NCBI GenBank assembly: GCA_009026175.1
Contig: WBTZ01000014.1
Coordinates: 1 to 52,236, forward strand
Direction: 5' to 3'
Source: Zoogloea sp.
Lineage (GTDB): Bacteria; Pseudomonadota; Gammaproteobacteria; Burkholderiales; Rhodocyclaceae
Length of the DNA: 52,236 nucleotides
This document shows positions 46,663-52,236 of the stretch, piece by piece. A program made the translations under genes and the position numbers. Each line of letters opens with the position of its first letter. Within the stretch, counting starts at the first letter, position 1. The notes under the pieces were generated by a model. It was not told where the DNA came from. It saw only the letters and a program-made list of their open reading frames with translations, and made no database searches.

Positions 46663-47805
46663 TCAGGCAAACGTGTCTACAAGTCCTTCTCCTCGGCGGG
46701 CCCAATGGGCCGGTACCGAGCCTGTCACCACGCCTTCATCGCTCCCGGCCGGGGACTGCCAGCCGCCCCGTTGCCGGCCCGTCGGCGTATCGCCGGACTG
46801 GGCAGACTGGCCCGAGGTGCCTACATCCGTCTGGCCGAGGTTGATGCCGCTCTGTTCGAGGATTTCGCGCAGGCGGGGCAGGTTCTGTTCGATGAGCTCC
46901 CGTGCGGCTGGCGTGGCGGCCACGAATTGCGCGCTGGTCTGGTCGCCGCTGACGGTGATCGAGACCTCCACCTTGCCAAGCTGGGGCGGTGTGAGGGTCA
47001 GTTCGGCATGGCTTTCGGTATTGCTGACCATCCAGCTGACCTTGTTGCTGACCTCCTCTGGCCAGTGAGGGCTCGACGCCGGTGTGGCCACGTGCAGCGG
47101 GACCGGGGAGGGGGCATTCTGGGGCGCTGCGGACTGCAGGTTGGCCAGAGCGGCGGCGTGCATGGCGGCGAAACTGTTGGTGGGCTGGGCCGCTGCCGCG
47201 GCGGGTTCGCTGATGCGGGCGGCCAGTTCGGCGACGGTGGAGGGGGACGAGTCGGAGGTGGCGAGCAGTCCTTGCCCGTTCTTGTGGCCACCGGCGGCAG
47301 TATTTGCCGGCCTTGCGTCGCCGCCTGCCGCCGTGGCGGCCAGGTTGCCGTCGGTGGCGAGGGACTGCGAGGCCAGTTTCGGGTCGTCGGCCGGCGCGGT
47401 GTTCAAAAGGCTGGCGGGGGCGAACAGGGGGGCCAGGGTCTGGTCCTGCTCCCCGTCGGCGCTGGTCGCATCCTTGTCCTCCTGCAGTTGATTGCCTGCA
47501 GGCGGTTGCATCCCGGCGATCAGCGCCGCCATCTCGGGCGTCACCACGGAGATTGGCTGGGTGGCCGCCTGTGCCTGCTCGGCGCCTGAGGCGGTGGTTT
47601 CGGCACCTGCCGTGGCTTCTTCCTTGCGGGGCGTGTCCTTGTCGGGGCCGTCGCTCTTGTCCCCCTTCATCTGGCGCTTCAGTTCGGAGGCGAAGCCGGT
47701 CTCGCCGGCCTGGGGCGCAGATGCGTCCGCAGCGGCGGCTTCGGGGCCTTTGCTGGGGGCGGCAGGGGCGATGCTTGCGAGGGGATTCAGGGCCGGTCCG
47801 GACAT
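46663..47805 (-). CDS. fliK: Flagellar hook-length control protein FliK
   Basis: FliK measures hook length and switches export specificity. The 380-residue product has a long, low-complexity, Ala/Pro/Thr-rich N-terminus and a C-terminal hook-length domain with LTLTPPQLGKVEVSITV and LPRLREILEQSGINLGQTDV. I start at the ATG at 47805 (MSGPALNP); the longer reading in the same frame has no support. Middle-region divergence is normal for FliK. Confidence 0.9.
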   Translation of the reverse strand: MSGPALNPLASIAPAAPSKGPEAAAADASAPQAGETGFASELKRQMKGDKSDGPDKDTPRKEEATAGAETTASGAEQAQAATQPISVVTPEMAALIAGMQPPAGNQLQEDKDATSADGEQDQTLAPLFAPASLLNTAPADDPKLASQSLATDGNLAATAAGGDARPANTAAGGHKNGQGLLATSDSSPSTVAELAARISEPAAAAAQPTNSFAAMHAAALANLQSAAPQNAPSPVPLHVATPASSPHWPEEVSNKVSWMVSNTESHAELTLTPPQLGKVEVSITVSGDQTSAQFVAATPAARELIEQNLPRLREILEQSGINLGQTDVGTSGQSAQSGDTPTGRQRGGWQSPAGSDEGVVTGSVPAHWARRGEGLVDTFA

Positions 47806-47876
47806 GATGGGTTCCTGGTGAGGATGCTGACACTTGCTAACAGCAAGCGACGTGCCAGAGGATCCGGAGCGCGCCT

Positions 47877-48326
47877 TTATTCCTCTTCGCGGCGGTCGCG
47901 GAACTGCTTGGCTGCGTGCTCGTCGGTAAGTCTCTGCTCCTGCTTGGCCTCCTTGCGGGCTTGTTGGGCCTGATGCCGGTTGGACAGGGTGTCGAAAGCC
48001 TTGACCCGGTTGCGCTGATCCACCCATTCCTGCTGGCCTGCCTCGACGCGCCGCTTTGATTCCGATGCCACCCGCTGCTGGTGGGCGATGGCCTCGTCCA
48101 GCTTGAGCAGGAAGGCACTGTAGTTGCGCCATGCGTCGGGGCCGATGCCGTTGCGTGCGGCATCGACGAAGCGGGCCTGGTATTCCTGGCGGTAGTTGAC
48201 CAGCAACTCCAGCTTCTCCTCGACGGCACGGTCGCTGGCGATCAATTCGCCCAGCTTGCGCGCGGCATCGTCCATGCGGCTGTTGGCCATGTCCAGCAAG
48301 GGCTGAAGCGGGAACGGCTCAGTCAT
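47877..48326 (-). CDS. fliJ: Flagellar export protein FliJ
   Basis: FliJ is a coiled-coil chaperone-like stalk of the export ATPase. The 149-residue product is highly charged and helical throughout, with FPLQPLLDMANSRMDDAARKLGEL at its start, as expected. It lies between fliI and fliK; the spacer to fliI is 84 bases with no recognised feature. Confidence 0.92.
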   Translation of the reverse strand: MTEPFPLQPLLDMANSRMDDAARKLGELIASDRAVEEKLELLVNYRQEYQARFVDAARNGIGPDAWRNYSAFLLKLDEAIAHQQRVASESKRRVEAGQQEWVDQRNRVKAFDTLSNRHQAQQARKEAKQEQRLTDEHAAKQFRDRREEE

Positions 48327-48410
48327 TGTCAGGTTCTTTCGGCGTTATCGGGCAGGGGCGGGGTTTCTTTAGCCGGAGGGGCCCGATGGCCTTGGGGGCA
48401 GTCGATGCCG

Positions 48411-49814
48411 TCATGGTGCGGCTCCGAACAGGGCGTGGAGCTTTTCGACGGCGGACTCGTAGCCTTCGCTCTCCTCGATGCGCTGCTGCAGGAAGGCCTC
48501 CAGGCGCGGGTACATGGCGACGGCCTGGTCCAGGATCGGGTCGGAGCCGGATTGGTAGGCGCCCACCGCGATCAGGTCGCGGGAGCGCTGGTAACGGGAG
48601 AAGAGTTGCTTGAAGCGACGTACCACGTCGAAATGCTGGCTCTTGACGAGGTTGTGCATGGCCCGGGAGATTGATTGCTCGATGTCGATGGCGGGGTAGT
48701 GTCCCTGGTCGGCGAGGTTGCGGGACAGCACGATGTGGCCGTCCAGGATGGCCCGGGCGGAGTCGGCGATAGGGTCCTGCTGGTCGTCGCCCTCGGCCAG
48801 CACGGTGTAGAAGGCGGTGATCGAGCCGCCGCCCTCGGGGCCGTTGCCGGCGCGTTCCACCAGGGCCGGCAGGCGGGCGAAGACGGAAGGCGGGTAACCG
48901 CGGGTGACCGGCGGCTCGCCGATGGCCAGGGCGATCTCCCGCTGGGCCATGGCATAGCGGGTGAGGGAGTCCATGATCAGCAGGACCTGCTGGCCCTGGT
49001 CGCGGAAGTATTCGGCCACGGTGGTTGCGTAGGAGGCGCCCTGCAGGCGCATCAGGGGGCTGCAGTCGGCCGGTGCGGCGATCACCGCCGAGCGGGCCAG
49101 GCCTTCGGGCCCCAGGTTGTGCTCGATGAACTCCTTGACCTCGCGGCCCCGTTCGCCGATCAGGCCGACCACGATCACGTCCGCTGCGGTGTAGCGCGCC
49201 ATCATGCCGATGAGCACCGACTTACCCACGCCGGAGCCGGCGAAGAGACCCATCCGCTGGCCGCGCCCGACGGTGAGCAGGGCGTTGATGGCGCGGATGC
49301 CCACGTCGAGGGACTGGGTGATCGGGGCCCGCTGCAGCGGGTTGATGGGGCGTGACTGGAGGGGGCGCGAATGGCGCACGGCGAGGGGGCCGAGGCCGTC
49401 CAGCGGGCGGCCGGCACCGTCAACCACCCGGCCGAGCAGTTCGTCGCCCATCGGGAGGTGCTTGGCCCGGTCGGAGGCCCGGCGCCGCGGCTCGATGCGC
49501 TCGCCGGCAATCAGCGGCGGCTGGGTGGGCTCGACCGGCAGGACGAGGGCGCCGGGGGCGAGGCCGAAGACGTCGTCGGTGGGCATCAGGAAGATCTTCT
49601 CGCCGTTGAAGCCGACGACTTCCGCCTCAACGGAGCTGCCGCCGGGAATCACGATGCGGCAGCCCGAGCCGAGGGGAAGCTTGAGCCCGGAGGCTTCCAT
49701 GACCAGGCCGTTGATGCGGGTCAGGCGACCGGACATCTGGTAGGGCGAGGTGGCGCCGATGAGCTTCTGGCTGTCGGCCAGGAAGGCGCGCCAGGTTTCT
49801 CCGCCGTGTTCCAT
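48411..49814 (-). CDS. fliI: Flagellum-specific ATPase FliI
   Basis: FliI is the hexameric ATPase that drives early steps of flagellar export. The 467-residue product has Walker A GSGVGKS (Lys198), Walker [10 protein letters not shown] and the ATP synthase beta-like block [20 protein letters not shown] use the ATG at 49814, which overlaps the fliH stop by one base. A longer reading in the same frame to 51218 is a shadow of fliG and fliH. Confidence 0.97.
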   Translation of the reverse strand: MEHGGETWRAFLADSQKLIGATSPYQMSGRLTRINGLVMEASGLKLPLGSGCRIVIPGGSSVEAEVVGFNGEKIFLMPTDDVFGLAPGALVLPVEPTQPPLIAGERIEPRRRASDRAKHLPMGDELLGRVVDGAGRPLDGLGPLAVRHSRPLQSRPINPLQRAPITQSLDVGIRAINALLTVGRGQRMGLFAGSGVGKSVLIGMMARYTAADVIVVGLIGERGREVKEFIEHNLGPEGLARSAVIAAPADCSPLMRLQGASYATTVAEYFRDQGQQVLLIMDSLTRYAMAQREIALAIGEPPVTRGYPPSVFARLPALVERAGNGPEGGGSITAFYTVLAEGDDQQDPIADSARAILDGHIVLSRNLADQGHYPAIDIEQSISRAMHNLVKSQHFDVVRRFKQLFSRYQRSRDLIAVGAYQSGSDPILDQAVAMYPRLEAFLQQRIEESEGYESAVEKLHALFGAAP

Positions 49815-50530
49815 CAGGGCTTCTCGCCTTCCCAGGGCATGCTGCGCCCGAGGTTCTCCATGATGCGCCGCCAGCGGGTCTGCACGGTGGCATCGAGCTG
49901 GCTGCCCGCGGCATCGATGCGTGCGCCGCCGCGGCTGATCCCGGCGTCTTCGACGAGGCGGTGGCCTGCCTGGGCGAACTGCTCGCCCAGGTATTCCTTG
50001 GTCATGGCCAGGTCCTCCGGGTGGACGTGGATCTGCGCATGGACGTGGGGCAATTGCTGGAGAAGCTCGCGGATCGTCTCCAGCAGGGCTTCGGGGTGGG
50101 CGTCCAGGGTGTGGCGGACCATCTGGCGGGCCAGTTCGATGGAAAGGGAGAGGATCTCTTCGGCCACCTCCTGGTCGAGGGTGGTCAGGGACTTTTCCAG
50201 GCTTTCGACCAGGCTGTGGAACTGCATGGCCTCGATGCGGCCCCGCGCCGTGCCTTCCTCGTAGCCGGCGGCGTAGCCGTCCTTGCGGGCCTCCTCGTGG
50301 ATGCGTTCGATGTCCTCCGCGGTGGGCAGCTTGATGCCAGGTTCGGGATCCGGCTCCGGTTCCGGCATGGGCTCTGGCGGCGGGGGAGGAGGAGGAGGCT
50401 CTTCGGCGATGGGCGTTGCGGCCTCCTCGACCGGTAGCAACTCGGTGGGCTGTGCCTGCTCCGGTGCATCGAAGGAGGGCGGAGCCCAGCGCTGGTAGGC
50501 GCCGACGGCCTGGTGGCGGTTCATGGACAC
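49814..50530 (-). CDS. fliH: Flagellar assembly protein FliH
   Basis: FliH binds and inhibits FliI and docks it to the C-ring. The 238-residue product has an N-terminal region with a striking proline/glutamate run ([21 protein letters not shown]), a coiled middle ([15 protein letters not shown]) and the C-terminal domain [23 protein letters not shown]. Start GTG 50530 has AGGGG at good spacing; an ATG at 50524 is possible. Confidence 0.93.
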   Translation of the reverse strand: MSMNRHQAVGAYQRWAPPSFDAPEQAQPTELLPVEEAATPIAEEPPPPPPPPEPMPEPEPDPEPGIKLPTAEDIERIHEEARKDGYAAGYEEGTARGRIEAMQFHSLVESLEKSLTTLDQEVAEEILSLSIELARQMVRHTLDAHPEALLETIRELLQQLPHVHAQIHVHPEDLAMTKEYLGEQFAQAGHRLVEDAGISRGGARIDAAGSQLDATVQTRWRRIMENLGRSMPWEGEKP

Positions 50531-50545
50531 GGCCGCAGCCCCTGA

Positions 50546-51547
50546 TTACACGAAGGCATCGTCGCCGCCTCCGCTCGAGAGCGCGATCTGGCCTTCTTCC
50601 GCCAGGCGCCTGGCCGTCTTGAGGATCTCCTTCTGCTCGGCCTCGACCTCGGACAGTCGCACCGGGCCGCGGGACTCCAGGTCTTCCCGCAGCATTTCGG
50701 CTGCGCGCTGGGACATGTTCTTGAAGATCTTCTCGCGCATCTCGGGCGGCGCGCCCTTGAGGGCGATGACCAGGGAGTCGCTCTGCACTTCCCGCAGCAG
50801 GGTCTGGATGCCCCGGTCGTCGAGATCCATGAGGTTCTCGAAGACGAACATCTCGTCGAGGATCTTCTGGGCCAGGTCCGGATCGTATTCGCGCACGTTG
50901 TCGAGGATGGCCGTCTCGGCTGCCGAGCCGACGAAGTTGAGGATGTCCGCCGCGTGGCGCACGCCGCCCATGGCGGTCTTCTTGACCGTGGAGGCGCCGG
51001 CCAGCATGCGGGTGAGGGCTTCGTTGAGTTCGCGCAGGGCCACTGGCTGGACCCCGTCCAGCGTGGCGATCCGCAGCAGCACGTCGTTGCGCAGGCGGTC
51101 GGTGAAGTGCTTGAGGATCTCGCCGGCCTGGTCGAACTCGAGGTGGACCAGGATGGTGGCGATGATCTGGGGGTGCTCGTTCTTGATCAGGTCGGCGGCA
51201 GTGGGGGCATCCATCCACTTCAGGCTTTCGATGCCCGCCGTGTCGGAGCCCTGCAGCACGCGGCTGATCAGGTGGGTGGCCCGTTCGTCGCCGAGGGCCT
51301 TGGTGAGCATGGCCTTGATGTGCTCGTGGTCGGCCTCGATGGGGGTGCCCTTGTCGGCAAAGAGGATCAGCTCGTCCAGGATGCCCTCCACCTTCTCCCT
51401 GGGTTGCGACGGCATGCCTGCCATCGCCGCGCCCAGCTTCTGGACCTCCTTGGGGCCCAGCAGTTTGAGCACCTCGGCGGCCTCGTCGGCGCCGAGGGTC
51501 ATCAGCAGCAGTGCGCTCTTTTCGAGACCCTCATCGTTGCTGCTCAT
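50546..51547 (-). CDS. fliG: Flagellar motor switch protein FliG
   Basis: FliG is the rotor protein that contacts the stator. The 333-residue product contains the middle-domain [13 protein letters not shown] motif and the C-terminal torque helix with charged residues ([21 protein letters not shown]). Its start overlaps the fliF 3' end by 17 bases. Length is normal. Confidence 0.98.
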   Translation of the reverse strand: MSSNDEGLEKSALLLMTLGADEAAEVLKLLGPKEVQKLGAAMAGMPSQPREKVEGILDELILFADKGTPIEADHEHIKAMLTKALGDERATHLISRVLQGSDTAGIESLKWMDAPTAADLIKNEHPQIIATILVHLEFDQAGEILKHFTDRLRNDVLLRIATLDGVQPVALRELNEALTRMLAGASTVKKTAMGGVRHAADILNFVGSAAETAILDNVREYDPDLAQKILDEMFVFENLMDLDDRGIQTLLREVQSDSLVIALKGAPPEMREKIFKNMSQRAAEMLREDLESRGPVRLSEVEAEQKEILKTARRLAEEGQIALSSGGGDDAFV

Positions 51548-52236
51548 TGGTTCCCATCCATTCCTTGATCAGGTTTGCCACGACGCGCGGATTGCTCTTG
51601 GCGATCTCGTGCACCTTGGCAATTTTTTCGTCATAGGCCAGGCGGGCCGCGGCTTCCGGCGAGAGGGCCACTGCGGCACCGTCCTCGTCCTCGCCTTCCT
51701 CGCCCTCTTCGCCTTCTTCGCCGGTCAGGCCGCCTGCCTGTGCCTCCTCGTCTTCCTTGGTTTCCGGGGGAGGGGGCATCACCTGCTTCATCAGCGGACG
51801 GATCACCCCGAAGGCCACGAAGGCGATCACGCCGGCGATCACCAGGTATTTGATCAGTTCCTTGAACAGGACGATGTTGTCCGGATCCTTCCAGATCGGC
51901 AGTTCCAGGCTGTCCTTGTCGGAGGCGACGAAGGCCCCGGTGGCGACATTGATGGTATCCCCCCGTTCCTTGTTGTAGCCCACGGCCTCGCGGACGAGGT
52001 CTTCAATGCGCTTCTTTTCCTCGTCGCTGATCGGAACCGACTTCACTGCGCCGTTCTTGTCCTTCTCTTCCTTGTGATTCACGGCGACGGCCACCGACAG
52101 GCGACGGATCTGGCCGAGCGCCTTGCGGGTGTGCTGGATGGTCTTGTCCACCTCGTAGTTGATGGTCGCGCTCTTGCTGCTGGTGAGGGGCGTCTGTCCC
52201 TCCGCGCCCGTGCTGCCGGGGACGGCGGGGGTCGTG
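51531..52236 (-). CDS. fliF: Flagellar MS-ring protein FliF, C-terminal part (cut by window edge)
   Basis: Only about the last 234 residues are in the window; the 5' end lies beyond 52236. Visible are the NYEVDKTI motif, a membrane helix (LIKYLVIAGVIAFVAFGVI), an acidic stretch (GEEGEEGEEGEDEDG) and the C-terminal FliG-binding end (VHEIAKSNPRVVANLIKEWMG). FliF forms the MS ring that anchors the rotor and export gate. A GTG at 52151 is internal, not a start. Confidence 0.95.
   Translation of the reverse strand, partial: TTPAVPGSTGAEGQTPLTSSKSATINYEVDKTIQHTRKALGQIRRLSVAVAVNHKEEKDKNGAVKSVPISDEEKKRIEDLVREAVGYNKERGDTINVATGAFVASDKDSLELPIWKDPDNIVLFKELIKYLVIAGVIAFVAFGVIRPLMKQVMPPPPETKEDEEAQAGGLTGEEGEEGEEGEDEDGAAVALSPEAAARLAYDEKIAKVHEIAKSNPRVVANLIKEWMGTNEQQR

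Noticed and set aside
52151-52236. GTG at 52151 as the start of a short separate gene
   Set aside because: The reading frame continues upstream to the window edge with the FliF motif around NYEVDKT, so the GTG is an internal valine codon.

Overview
The window is a GC-rich chromosomal segment from a motile, Gram-negative betaproteobacterium. A Rhodocyclales member (Azospira/Dechloromonas/Zoogloea-like) is the best guess. This is inferred from gene order, the betaproteobacterial glnE-yhdP-nitrilase-tldD and glyQS-gmhB-plsC-gloA neighbourhoods, a PEP-CTERM protein and the density of chemotaxis and two-component genes. It looks like ordinary core chromosome with a few accessory inserts. I see no phage, IS element, integron or CRISPR array.

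Layout. (1) 1-167: two REP-like palindromes downstream of glnE. (2) 168-9779: glnE (-), then a compact + strand run of yhdP, a nitrilase-family amidase, tldD and a small lipoprotein. (3) 9809-15165: an accessory block. It holds a SplB-like radical SAM gene (-) behind a near-perfect LexA box, a short KdpD-like kinase with a KdpE-like regulator, and the potassium transporter kup. (4) 15269-20339: aroG, an unusual LRR-protein kinase fusion, a stand-alone HD-GYP protein (-), a Nudix hydrolase and a PEP-CTERM exported protein (-). (5) 20585-26036: tRNA-Met(CAU) (-) with its terminator and promoter, back to back with the conserved miaB-phoH-ybeY-ybeX-lnt cluster. (6) 26087-29632: a TerB-like protein, a TrpB2-type tryptophan synthase beta and a Cache-domain chemoreceptor (-). 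(7) 29882-35319: glyQ, glyS, gmhB, plsC-like, YgjP-like metalloprotease and gloA, tightly packed and partly overlapping. (8) 35369-41814 (-): a three-gene signalling module (PAS kinase, HD-GYP response regulator, hybrid kinase with Hpt). (9) 41830-52236 (-): the flagellar export/switch cluster, in transcription order fliF (cut by the window edge), fliG, fliH, fliI, fliJ, fliK, fliL, fliM, fliN, then fliO, fliP, fliQ, fliR. A small oppositely oriented gene and a terminator separate fliN from fliO.

How the genes work together. The flagellar block encodes the MS-ring C-terminus, rotor switch (FliG/M/N), export ATPase complex (FliH/I/J), hook-length control (FliK) and export gate (FliP/Q/R, FliO). 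The adjacent signalling module probably adjusts cyclic-di-GMP, and the Cache chemoreceptor feeds the chemotaxis system. The miaB-lnt cluster joins tRNA modification, ribosome/RNA quality control and lipoprotein maturation. The KdpDE-like pair next to kup suggests regulation of potassium uptake without a kdpFABC operon in view. All functional calls come from reading motifs and gene context; no database search was run.
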